Assembly: GCF_001544875.2 (NCBI RefSeq)
Contig: NZ_FCOA02000004.1
Coordinates: 248,001-312,000, forward strand
Source: Caballeronia hypogeia
GTDB taxonomy: Bacteria > Pseudomonadota > Gammaproteobacteria > Burkholderiales > Burkholderiaceae
Length of the DNA stretch: 64,000 bases
Direction of reading: 5' to 3'
Part shown: positions 26,498 to 34,464 of the stretch, piece by piece
How positions within the stretch are numbered: position 1 is the first letter of the stretch
How the letters are laid out: every line of letters begins with the position of its first letter
Program-made: the position numbers and the translations under genes
Notes under the pieces: generated by a model
Database searches by the model: none
What the model was told of the DNA's origin: nothing
The model's input: the letters and a program-made list of their open reading frames with translations, nothing else

Positions 26498-26706
26498 CGC
26501 TTCCTCCGTCCGATCAATTCGATCATGCGATGCCTTGTGCCGCACGTGAGCGGTCAAACACTATATAAGGCAATCGCGCGGAAAGCGGCAAGGCACGCGA
26601 CACGTGCGCGAATAGAACAGACAAATGCGCGCGTTCATCGTGCATGTCGCCCGATGAACGCGCGTTCGCTTCTCTGTACGCTTCACGTCATGAAAGACTC
26701 CGTTGA

Positions 26707-27054
26707 TCAACTGCCGAAGAAGGGCTGGCAGAAGTCGATCGGACCGGCACACGAGTCCTTCAGCGCGGCATGCTTCGTCGCTCCCGGCATGCCTGATGCG
26801 CTGGTGCCGGACTGTATGCCGCCATAGGCTTGTGGAGCGTCGGCGCGTTGCGCGGCCACCTTCGCTTCAGCGGCCTGAATGTCGGACGGGTAATACGGAT
26901 CGCTCGCGATCGCGGGTTTGTAGCCAGCTTTTTCGACCGCGACGAGATCGGCCCGCACCTGGGCTCGTGTGACCGAACCGGTCGATTGAGCGAAGGCGAG
27001 TGCGGGCGCGGCGAGCGTGGCGGCAAGGGTGAGACTGACGAGCAACTTGTTCAT
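26707..27054 (-). CDS. DUF4148 exported protein
   Basis: A 115-residue exported protein: signal peptide MNKLLVSLTLAATLAAPALA, DUF4148 core (VTRAQVRADLVAVEKAGYKP, DPYYPSDIQAAEAKV), a Gly/Ser-rich segment and an extra C-terminal tail with two cysteines (DSCAGPIDFC) not present in the copy at 18682. GGAG precedes the ATG; upstream reading frame is not protein-like. Function unknown. Confidence 0.83.
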   Translation of the reverse strand: MNKLLVSLTLAATLAAPALAFAQSTGSVTRAQVRADLVAVEKAGYKPAIASDPYYPSDIQAAEAKVAAQRADAPQAYGGIQSGTSASGMPGATKHAALKDSCAGPIDFCQPFFGS

Positions 27055-27699
27055 GATCGACTCCAAAGGTGATCGGGGTTTTATTGATCGGGTATCCGAA
27101 ATAAAGTACGTGATTCGGTCTTTCTTCAAGGCCGTGCGTCGCCTGGAATGTCGACGCCCTGTTGATCCGCATTCGTTTCGCGACCTTGATGAAACTTTAG
27201 CCGCCCCGGCGCGCGCCGCCCATGCTACGAAGGGACGTGCGCGCACCAACCTTGGGTGTATCGGCTAAACATTCGTTTGGGGTGTGCGCTGCGGAACGGT
27301 CCGTGCGGTTGCATGCCATGCAACGCGCGGATAGGGCAGCTCATGCAGCGGGTTCAAGCGTTCATGCGAAGGTGTTATCCCCTTGCGATATTGATCGCGC
27401 TCGCGATATGGAGCCTGCGAAGGACTCAAACCTTGGTATGGGTTGACGCAACCATTGGGCGGTGTCTTCAACCCTAAGTACGGGTAGGCGGGCCATTTCC
27501 GTTCGACTAACTTTGAGCCATCGCGATGCCGGTTTGAATCAGGCACAGGCGGTTTGCGAGACGAAGGCGGCGCGGTCGACACGATCTTCGTCGAGCACGT
27601 GAGCCTCGCTGTCGTGTCGCGACCCGTCGCACGTCATGTGTGCGTGTCCACGTGAGCCGTTCATCGCGTGTTCTGGTTAATTCGATCAAGGAACGGAAT
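27055..27699. other. 645-base intergenic region, no gene supported
   Basis: It is divergent between a DUF4148 gene and the DUF3331 gene and must hold both promoters. A short frame at 27256-27477 encodes a possible single membrane helix (YPLAILIALAIWSL), but it has no good start signal and atypical codon use, so I do not call it. No RNA gene or mobile-element end is recognised. Confidence 0.5.
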
Positions 27700-28077
27700 A
27701 TGAGGACGACCGCAATGGCTTTCGATCCATGGGCGCGGACCATCTTTCAATTGGCTAACCTGCACGAGGGCATTCGTAGGGATGCGCCAGCGCGCGAACC
27801 GGCCATTGCTGAGGCGGGCAAGCGGCGCATTGCGGTGAAGCTGATCGATCGTCCCTCGGCCACCACGGCCACGATCGAGTGGCGCGACCCCACGCGCTGC
27901 TGCTACGGCGATCAGGTATGGCGCGCGATGCGTGCGCGCACCGCGGGAATTTGCGCGATGAGCGGCCGCGCGATCCGTCCGGGCGATGCGGTTTATGGAC
28001 CGAACTCGCGCCCGATTCCGCGCAATCTGGGCGCGATGATTCTGGCGTCGGTTCTGGATCGGGCAGAGGCGCAGTGA
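27700..28077 (+). CDS. DUF3331 domain protein
   Basis: A 125-residue protein recognised by its DUF3331 features: an IEWRDPTRCCYGDQVW segment followed by CAMSGRAIRPGDAVYGP. The four cysteines/aromatics and the C...SG..I..GD..Y pattern look like a small treble-clef or DksA-like metal-binding fold. The family is almost confined to Paraburkholderia/Caballeronia relatives and is uncharacterised. The ATG at 27700 is chosen over upstream alternatives because family members begin near here. Confidence 0.75.
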   Translation: MRTTAMAFDPWARTIFQLANLHEGIRRDAPAREPAIAEAGKRRIAVKLIDRPSATTATIEWRDPTRCCYGDQVWRAMRARTAGICAMSGRAIRPGDAVYGPNSRPIPRNLGAMILASVLDRAEAQ

Positions 28078-28208
28078 TCGATCTTGCGCACCGAAGATTA
28101 CATCTGCAAGACAGCACGCGAATGCAACGGAAGATGTCGCCATTAAGGCTTTCTTAAGGATCGGTGATGCAGGCTTTGTCTCCCAAGGGCGCAACCCTCC
28201 GGAGGCAT

Positions 28209-29393
28209 ATGGCTCAACTACATGTTGTTCACCTGCTCCTCACGTTCGCGGCTATGTTGTCCGCGCTGTGCTCCGGATTCGGCATCGTATACACCGTGTC
28301 GGCCAGCCTTCTGATGCGTCGGTTCTTTTCGCGGCCGATGAGTTCGCCCACTTCCTTCCCCGCGCTCACTGTCGTCAAGCCGTTGCATGGCGATGAGTGG
28401 AAACTATTGGAAAACCTGACGAGCTTCGTGGAGCAGGACTATCCGGCGCCGGTTCAATATGTGTTCGGCGTCCACGACAGTTCAGATACGGCGCTCGATA
28501 CCATCGCGCTCGTGCGCGCGGGTTTTCCTGAGAAGGATATAACGGTCGTCGTAGACAGCAGGGTATATGGACCCAACCGGAAAATCGCCAATCTTGTGAA
28601 TATGTTGGATCGCGCCAAGCATGACGTGATCTGCTTCGCCGACAGCGACGTCTGTGTGGCCCCAGGTTTTCTCCGGGACATCGCAGGTGCGCTACAGCAG
28701 CCCGGAGTGGGTCTCGTGACGAGCGCGTATCGCGGAATGTGCGCGCCCGGCTTCTGGCCGCGAGTCAGTTGCGCGATGACCGACTACCATTTTCTGCCCG
28801 GCGTGGTAACGGGACTGTCTATTGGACGCGCGCGACCATGCTTCGGGCAGACGATTGCCATTACAAGAGCGACGCTTCTGCGCGTAGGCGGTCTTGCGCA
28901 GTTCGCGCATCATCTCGCTGAGGATTACGCGATCGGCGAAGCCGTGCGCCGCAGCGGATTATCGGTCACGGTCCCGCCGTTCGTCGTGCGTCATGCTTGT
29001 GTCGAAAGTACTTTTTCTCAGTTGTTCGCACATGAATTGCGATGGAGCCGCACGATCCGCGCCGCTGATCGTAGCGGGCACCTTGGTGCTATCGTGATGC
29101 ATCCGTTTCCGCTCGCCTTGCTCGCCGTACTCTTTTCCTTCGGCAATCCATTGGCTTGCTGGCTGACGGTGCTGACACTGATGGCCCGCGCGCTCCTGGT
29201 CTGGCAAACGGATCGCGCCACGCGACAGCGTTGCGGCAGCTTTCGATGGCTGCCGCTCTGGGATGTCCTTCAGTTCGTAATCTACGTGACGAGCTTTTTT
29301 TCGTCGCACGTGCTATGGCGTGGACAACGCTTCGAGGTCGACGATGACGGTTTGTTGTCGCCGTGTGTCCAACGTGACGCGAGCCTGAAATGA
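28209..29393 (+). CDS. hpnI: hopanoid biosynthesis glycosyltransferase HpnI (GT21)
   Basis: A 394-residue membrane glycosyltransferase of the ceramide glucosyltransferase type. It has an N-terminal helix (LLLTFAAMLSALCSGFGIVY), KPLHGDEWKLLENL, the DxD motif DSDV, the third acidic motif AEDYAIG, HELRWSRTIR (the (Q/R)xxRW signature) and C-terminal membrane helices. HpnI adds N-acetylglucosamine to bacteriohopanetetrol. GGAGG lies three bases before the ATG at 28209. An alternative ATG at 28167 with AAGGA at better spacing would add 14 residues; family N-termini favour 28209. First gene of the cluster. Confidence 0.85.
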   Translation: MAQLHVVHLLLTFAAMLSALCSGFGIVYTVSASLLMRRFFSRPMSSPTSFPALTVVKPLHGDEWKLLENLTSFVEQDYPAPVQYVFGVHDSSDTALDTIALVRAGFPEKDITVVVDSRVYGPNRKIANLVNMLDRAKHDVICFADSDVCVAPGFLRDIAGALQQPGVGLVTSAYRGMCAPGFWPRVSCAMTDYHFLPGVVTGLSIGRARPCFGQTIAITRATLLRVGGLAQFAHHLAEDYAIGEAVRRSGLSVTVPPFVVRHACVESTFSQLFAHELRWSRTIRAADRSGHLGAIVMHPFPLALLAVLFSFGNPLACWLTVLTLMARALLVWQTDRATRQRCGSFRWLPLWDVLQFVIYVTSFFSSHVLWRGQRFEVDDDGLLSPCVQRDASLK

Positions 29394-29439
29394 CCATCGA
29401 CACGACGATGACCACTCTTTTCGGACAGGCCGGGCCTCG

Positions 29440-30432
29440 ATGAAATATCTCGGGTCCGCAGCCGCCTTGCTCGGCCTGATGATCGCCGGATGGCTCATCT
29501 GGCGCGATGACCCCGTGGCGGTCCTGCGTCTGCTGGAGTCCGCCGGCGCTGGCCTCTTGCTGGCCGCTCTCGTGCATGTCCTGCCGATGTTGCCGAACGC
29601 CTGGGACTGGCGCCTGTTGATACGTGACGCGGAGCGTCCGTCGTTCGCGAGCATGCTCAAACTGGTCTGGATTCGCGAGTCGATCAACGGGTTGCTGCCA
29701 GTGGCGCGCATCGGCGGGGAGATCGTTTCGTTTCGCCTGCTCGGACGTGTCGGCGTGCGGCCGGCCACGGCCGTGGCGAGTCTCGTCGTGGACATGCAGC
29801 TCACGCTGATCAGCCAGGTCGTGTTCGCGCTCATCGCGCTAGGCTATGTGCTGGAGCAGACCTCGTCGGATTCCGCGCGCCTCGCGGGAAGACTGGCATG
29901 GGGGCTTGCCGGGCTGATGCCGGTGCTCCTGCTGTTCGCGCTGGTGCAACACGCACGGCCGTTCGAACGCGCCGCGCGAACGTTCAACCGGGTCACGAGC
30001 GGCAAGGTGGTCGATCTCGTCGGCAAGTCGGCACGCATCGATCAGTCCATCAAGCTGATCTGGCGGCAGACCGGCATTGTGATCCGCTATTTGTTCATCT
30101 GGCAAACGCTCCAGTGTCTTGGTCTGGCGCTCGAAATCTGGGTCGCGTTGCGCGTGCTCGGGTCGGACGCGAGCTTTGCGACCGCGTTCGTGCTCGAGGC
30201 GCTGATTCAACTCGTGAGCAGCGTGGCGTTCGTCGTGCCGGGCAACATCGGAGTGCAGGAAGGCGGCTTCGTGGTGATCGGCGGCATGCTGGGCCTCGAT
30301 GCGCCCACCTGTCTAGCGCTGGCAGGCGCGCGGCGCGTGCGTGATCTGCTGTTCTTCGTGCCGGGACTCATATACTGGCAAGCGGCCGAGCGTTCGTTTG
30401 GCTCGCGGCGTTCGACGGCGTCTCCGAAATGA
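29440..30432 (+). CDS. hpnL: hopanoid-associated membrane protein HpnL
   Basis: A 330-residue polytopic membrane protein of the lysylphosphatidylglycerol synthetase membrane-domain/UPF0104 type. Conserved landmarks include WDWRLLIRDA, RESINGLLPVARIGGEIVSF and VSSVAFVVPGNIGVQEGGFVVIG. Members beside hpn genes are named HpnL and are thought to help move or place hopanoids in the membrane; the mechanism is unknown. It follows hpnI by 46 bases, and its stop overlaps the start of the next gene by four bases. Confidence 0.83.
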   Translation: MKYLGSAAALLGLMIAGWLIWRDDPVAVLRLLESAGAGLLLAALVHVLPMLPNAWDWRLLIRDAERPSFASMLKLVWIRESINGLLPVARIGGEIVSFRLLGRVGVRPATAVASLVVDMQLTLISQVVFALIALGYVLEQTSSDSARLAGRLAWGLAGLMPVLLLFALVQHARPFERAARTFNRVTSGKVVDLVGKSARIDQSIKLIWRQTGIVIRYLFIWQTLQCLGLALEIWVALRVLGSDASFATAFVLEALIQLVSSVAFVVPGNIGVQEGGFVVIGGMLGLDAPTCLALAGARRVRDLLFFVPGLIYWQAAERSFGSRRSTASPK

Positions 30433-31424
30433 ATGAACCTCTCTTTGACGGATTCGCCGTCGAACGGCTGATTCAGGTTTTCAACCCGCCCGTGCTGCCG
30501 CTGCGCAGGCCGGATAACGCGACCATCGAGGCCGCGGATCGCAACGTCAGGCAGTGGACCAGCCAAGTGACGGGCGCACTCGAGCCGGGCACGGATGCGC
30601 ATCGTCGCGAGATGTGCAGGATGTTTCGCGAAACGTTCAGTCCGTACCGTCCATCGGTTCTCGACTGGCCGCAGCTCGAACCCGAAGCGCTCGAGAGGAT
30701 CGTTTCCCTGCCGATCTGGGACATCGCCGTGCAGACTGAGGGCAGGGCGCGGCTGCGCATGGCTGCGTATGCTGCGACCATCAGCGAGCCCGACGTACGT
30801 GATGCGCTGACGCTGAACGCGTGGGAGGAGAACCGTCACAAGGAAGTGCTGTCGCGCATGGTGGGCGCATACGGCATTCCGCTTGCGAGCGAAGCGCCGT
30901 ATGTCTATCCCGGCGACACTGAATGGGCCTACCTGGTCACGGGTTACAGCGAGTGCATCGACAGCTTCTTCGCGTTCGGGCTGTTCGAGGTGGCGCGTCG
31001 CTCGGGCCTCTTTCCGCCCGAACTGGTCGATACCTTCGAGCCGGTCATGCAGGAGGAGTGCCGCCATATCCTGCTCTTTGCAAACTGGGTGGCATGGCAT
31101 CGCGCGAAGCTTTCCTGGTGGCGGCGCATTCGCTTCGAGTTGAAGGTAGCCGCGGTGTGGGCGTTTCTCGTGTGGGAGCGGATGAGCCTCGCACGAACGA
31201 TCGACGCCGAAGGCAAGGAGCACAGGCACGACAACAACTTCACTGTAAATGGCGCGCAGTCTCTGTCGTCGGTGCAGATCGATGTGCACGAACTCATGAA
31301 GCTGTGTCTCGCCGAGAATGAACGACGCTTTTCTGGTTACGACAGGCGGCTGTTGCGTCCCGAAACCATTCCGAAGCTCGTTGGTTTGGCGGTGCGTTTC
31401 ATGCGCGCGGGAAAAGGGCGCTAG
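30429..31424 (+). CDS. ferritin-like diiron protein in the hopanoid cluster
   Basis: A 331-residue protein not named in the standard hpn set. The ferritin-like di-metal pattern is complete: Glu104 (TEGR), Glu134-x2-His137 (EENRH), Glu175 (YSECID), Glu210-x2-His213 (EECRH). Helix spacing fits a four-helix bundle. The hydrophobic, Trp-rich stretch VAAVWAFLVWERM after the bundle could dock to membrane. It overlaps hpnL by four bases (ATGA), so it is translated with it, and it precedes hpnJ. A diiron oxidase or oxygenase acting on a hopanoid side chain, or supporting the radical-SAM step, is inferred; nothing in the sequence fixes the reaction. Confidence 0.8.
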   Translation: MNEPLFDGFAVERLIQVFNPPVLPLRRPDNATIEAADRNVRQWTSQVTGALEPGTDAHRREMCRMFRETFSPYRPSVLDWPQLEPEALERIVSLPIWDIAVQTEGRARLRMAAYAATISEPDVRDALTLNAWEENRHKEVLSRMVGAYGIPLASEAPYVYPGDTEWAYLVTGYSECIDSFFAFGLFEVARRSGLFPPELVDTFEPVMQEECRHILLFANWVAWHRAKLSWWRRIRFELKVAAVWAFLVWERMSLARTIDAEGKEHRHDNNFTVNGAQSLSSVQIDVHELMKLCLAENERRFSGYDRRLLRPETIPKLVGLAVRFMRAGKGR

Positions 31425-31518
31425 CGATGCGATTCGAAACGCCGGCGTCCAGACCTGCGGCATTCATCCCAATGTCAATCCGATCCCCGCAAGCGGACAA
31501 AAACCTTTGAGGGCAATC

Positions 31519-32940
31519 ATGAAAACGCTGTTTCTACAGGCACCTTCGTTCGACGGCTTCGATGGCGGAGCGGGCTCGCGTTTCCAGACGAGGCGCGAGA
31601 TTCGATCATTCTGGTACCCGACGTGGCTCGTCCAGCCTGCCGCGCTGGTCGAGAACAGCCGGGTGGTGGACGCGCCCGCGGATGGCCTTTCCTTGAATGC
31701 GACTCTGGACATTGCCCAGGAATACGATCTCGTCATCATTCATACGAGTTCGCCGTCATTCCAGAGTGATGCGCAATTCGCGGAGCATTTGAAACGGCGC
31801 AAGTCCGGCATTCTGATCGGGATGATCGGGGCGAAGGTAGCCGTCGATCCTCACGGCTCGCTTGCCGCAAGCGATGCGATCGACTTCGTGTGCCGTGAGG
31901 AATTCGACTTCACCTGTCGCGACATCGCGCAGGGCCTGCCGTTCGAGTCGATTCTCGGTCTGAGCTATCGTCTTCCCGACGGCGGGATCATGCACAACGA
32001 AGCACGGCCGATTCTCGAAGACATGGACCAGTTGCCGTTCGTGGCGCCCATCTACAAGCGTGACCTCAAGAGCGACAACTACTTCAGCGGCTATCTCAAG
32101 CATCCGTATGTTTCGCTCTATACGGGACGCGGCTGCAAGTCGCGATGCACCTTCTGCCTCTGGCCGCATACGGTCGGAGGGCATCGCTATCGCACGCGCT
32201 CGGTGGAGAACGTGCTCGAAGAAGTGAAGTGGATCAGGGACAACATGCCCGAAGTGAAGGAGATCATGTTCGACGACGATACCTTCACCGATCTCCGGCC
32301 GAGGGCGGAAGAGATTGCTCGCGGGCTCGGCAAGCTAGGGGTGACGTGGTCGTGCAACGCGAAAGCGAACGTCCCGTATTCGACGCTCAAGGTGATGAAG
32401 GAAAACGGCCTGCGGCTCTTGCTCGTCGGCTACGAGTCCGGCGACGACCAGATTCTGGTCAACGTCAAGAAGGGCCTGCGTACCGACATGGCGCGCCGCT
32501 TCAGCGAAGATTGCCGCAAGCTCGGCATCAAGATTCACGGCACCTTCATTCTCGGGCTTCCGGGGGAAACCCATGAAACCATACAGAAGACGATCCAGTA
32601 TGCGAAGGAGATCAACCCGCATACGATCCAGGTATCGCTCGCCGCGCCCTATCCGGGCACGGTTCTTCATAAGCAGGCAGTCGAGAATGGATGGCTCGAA
32701 GAGAGCAAGGTCATCACGCTCGTCAATTCCGTGGGCACGCAGCATTCGGCTATCGGTTATCCGCATCTTTCGCGCGAAGAGATTTTTCTCGGCGTGGAGG
32801 AGTTCTACAAGCGCTTCTATTTCAGGCCGACGAAAATCTGGGAAATCGTCCGTGAGATGCTGGTCAGCTGGGAGATGATGAAGCGGCGTCTGCAGGAAGG
32901 CGTGGAGTTCTTCAGGTTCCTGCGTGACCACAGGGCGTGA
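31519..32940 (+). CDS. hpnJ: hopanoid biosynthesis radical SAM protein HpnJ
   Basis: A 473-residue B12-binding-type radical SAM protein. The N-terminal ~190 residues form the Rossmann-like domain. The cluster motif is Cys206-x3-Cys210-x2-Cys213 (GCKSRCTFC) and the SAM-binding part continues to FILGLPGETHET. HpnJ contracts the N-acetylglucosamine-derived ring on bacteriohopanetetrol to the C5 cyclitol ether. The ATG at 31519 follows GAGGG; the frame runs open upstream into the diiron gene, but family length supports this start. A strong terminator ends the cluster. Confidence 0.87.
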   Translation: MKTLFLQAPSFDGFDGGAGSRFQTRREIRSFWYPTWLVQPAALVENSRVVDAPADGLSLNATLDIAQEYDLVIIHTSSPSFQSDAQFAEHLKRRKSGILIGMIGAKVAVDPHGSLAASDAIDFVCREEFDFTCRDIAQGLPFESILGLSYRLPDGGIMHNEARPILEDMDQLPFVAPIYKRDLKSDNYFSGYLKHPYVSLYTGRGCKSRCTFCLWPHTVGGHRYRTRSVENVLEEVKWIRDNMPEVKEIMFDDDTFTDLRPRAEEIARGLGKLGVTWSCNAKANVPYSTLKVMKENGLRLLLVGYESGDDQILVNVKKGLRTDMARRFSEDCRKLGIKIHGTFILGLPGETHETIQKTIQYAKEINPHTIQVSLAAPYPGTVLHKQAVENGWLEESKVITLVNSVGTQHSAIGYPHLSREEIFLGVEEFYKRFYFRPTKIWEIVREMLVSWEMMKRRLQEGVEFFRFLRDHRA

Positions 32941-32975
32941 TGTCCGGTCGGAGTATTGTCCTTTGCCGATGAAGA

Positions 32976-33003
32976 GAAAAGGCCACCTTGGTGGCCTTTT
33001 TTT
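32976..33003. terminator. bidirectional Rho-independent terminator
   Basis: AAAAGGCCACC-TT-GGTGGCCTTTT: an A-run on the left and a T-run on the right of a perfect GC-rich stem with a two-base loop core. It serves hpnJ on the plus strand and the convergent minus-strand gene at 33017. Confidence 0.88.
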
Positions 33004-33016
33004 CGTCACAACGACC

Positions 33017-33415
33017 TTACTTCGAGAGGTTGTCCATCGTGGCGAGCAGATCGGCCAGGGCCTGTCTGCATTTGGCCTGATCGGGCGCCCTGGCGCGAAC
33101 TTCGTCCAGCGCATGATCGATGGCCTTGTCCACGGCGTGCCAGTCAGCGGCGGCGCGCGGCTTGAGCGAAGGCTCGGCGTCATCCCACGACAATTCCAGA
33201 TCGCGAATGCGCGTCCTGGCTGCGGTCAGATCGCCGGCGTCCACCTTCGCGGCAGTATCGGCCACGATGCTGCGAAACGATGAAAGATCGCCTAGCTTCG
33301 TAGCGGCCTGGGCGCTTGCGATTGCCTCGAATCCGGCAGGCGAGAGCGAGGCGAAAAGCGCGGCGGCGCCAATGGTGAAATTCAATGCAATAGCACGTAA
33401 GCGGCTCGATTTCAT
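33017..33415 (-). CDS. exported protein of unknown function
   Basis: A 132-residue protein: signal peptide MKSSRLRAIALNFTIGAAAL through the ASAQA cleavage context, then a helical mature domain with LGDLSSFRSIVADTAAKVDA, DLTAARTRIRDLELSWDDAE, and RAAADWHAVDKAIDHALDEV. It matches a small periplasmic family often found beside COG4705 membrane proteins, as here (18 bases downstream of that gene, same strand). Function unknown; helical metal- or heme-binding is possible but no ligand motif is clear. Confidence 0.75.
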   Translation of the reverse strand: MKSSRLRAIALNFTIGAAALFASLSPAGFEAIASAQAATKLGDLSSFRSIVADTAAKVDAGDLTAARTRIRDLELSWDDAEPSLKPRAAADWHAVDKAIDHALDEVRARAPDQAKCRQALADLLATMDNLSK

Positions 33416-33433
33416 GACTGCTCCTTGTTGTGA

Positions 33434-34213
33434 TCAAATGGTTTGAGATTCACGCGCTTGCGGTTTGCGCGCACTCAGATAAGCAACGAGCCCGACGATC
33501 ACGAGTAGAAAAAGAACGCTGGTATAGATCGTGCCGAAACCCATGCCGCCGTATTTGCGCTGTTGAGAAAGAAGGTCACCGAGCGATGCGCCCAAAGGCC
33601 GCGTGAGGATGTAGGCGATCCAGAACGCCAGCACGCGATTCATGCCGAAGCAAGCCGCGATCGCGGTGACACCGATCATCCCGCCGAAGATCGACACGCC
33701 GACGGAAAAGCCCCAGCCCAGCGCCTCGGTGGCGAGATCGCCCGCGGCCGTGCCGAGCGCGAAGGTGCACAGAATGGCCGCCCAGTAGAACGCCTCGCGC
33801 CGCCGCGTGTCGATCGCGTTGATCGACAAGGTGCCTTCCGAGCGATACCAGCACCAGAAGACGGCGGCCAGCAGCGCGGAGAATGCCGTCGTGCTCGCAT
33901 AAAGGCTCACGCCTGCGCCGTCGGTCAGCGCATCGGTGATTTGCGTGCCGACGATGCTCACCAGCACTACGGTGAGCCAATAAATCCAGGGCACGTACTT
34001 ATGCGAGCGCACCTGCATGAAAAGTGCCGCGACGAGCAGCGCGCCCGTGATGAGATCGGTGACGAGCGTGCCCAGTCCCGCGTTGACGGCGAGATAATCC
34101 GCGCCGGTTTCTCCGACGGTGGTCGACAAGACCTTGATGATCCAGAAGACGAAGGTCACCTCGGGAACCTTGTTCAAGGACCGAAGCAGAATCGAGTGGT
34201 GCGCGCCTGCCAT
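33434..34213 (-). CDS. COG4705-type membrane protein
   Basis: A 259-residue polytopic membrane protein with about eight hydrophobic segments and the family landmarks KVPEVTFVFWIIKVLSTTVG, GETGADYLAVN, and EALGWGFSVGVSIFGGMIG. GGGAG stands before the ATG at 34213; longer upstream starts are not protein-like. Uncharacterised family. Its gene is first in a two-gene unit with the exported protein after it. Confidence 0.82.
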   Translation of the reverse strand: MAGAHHSILLRSLNKVPEVTFVFWIIKVLSTTVGETGADYLAVNAGLGTLVTDLITGALLVAALFMQVRSHKYVPWIYWLTVVLVSIVGTQITDALTDGAGVSLYASTTAFSALLAAVFWCWYRSEGTLSINAIDTRRREAFYWAAILCTFALGTAAGDLATEALGWGFSVGVSIFGGMIGVTAIAACFGMNRVLAFWIAYILTRPLGASLGDLLSQQRKYGGMGFGTIYTSVLFLLVIVGLVAYLSARKPQARESQTI

Positions 34214-34345
34214 TGCGGATCTCCCGTTTGAGTGTGAGCGAGCGGAGCGCCATGTCACGGCGATCCGTTCGCACGCACTTTCGGGGAGCAAACTTAGTCG
34301 GCGCTTAGCGAGCAGGCTTGCGAAAGCGAAAGCTTGCGTGCATCC

Positions 34346-34425
34346 ATAACCAAAAGTACCGGTTCTTGCCAAGGAAATATCGTTGGCGGGAGCTCGGGCA
34401 GTTCTATATCGTTTCGAACAAGATG
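34346..34425 (+). promoter_or_regulatory. upstream element copy A (before the PuuC-like gene)
   Basis: An 80-base stretch ending 39 bases before the aldehyde dehydrogenase ATG. It aligns without gaps to 37702-37781, which precedes the FAD oxidoreductase gene: 52 of 80 positions identical by hand count. Conserved blocks: ATAAC-x-AAAAGTA at the left, TCG-x-TGG in the middle, ATATCGTT and CAAGATG at the right. Likely a shared promoter/operator. Confidence 0.55.
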
Positions 34426-34464
34426 CCAGGCTGGCTCGAAAACTTATATTCAACGGAGACACGT

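Noticed and set aside
27256-27477. Short frame with one possible membrane helix
   Set aside because: No ribosome binding site and codon use unlike its neighbours; may be chance.
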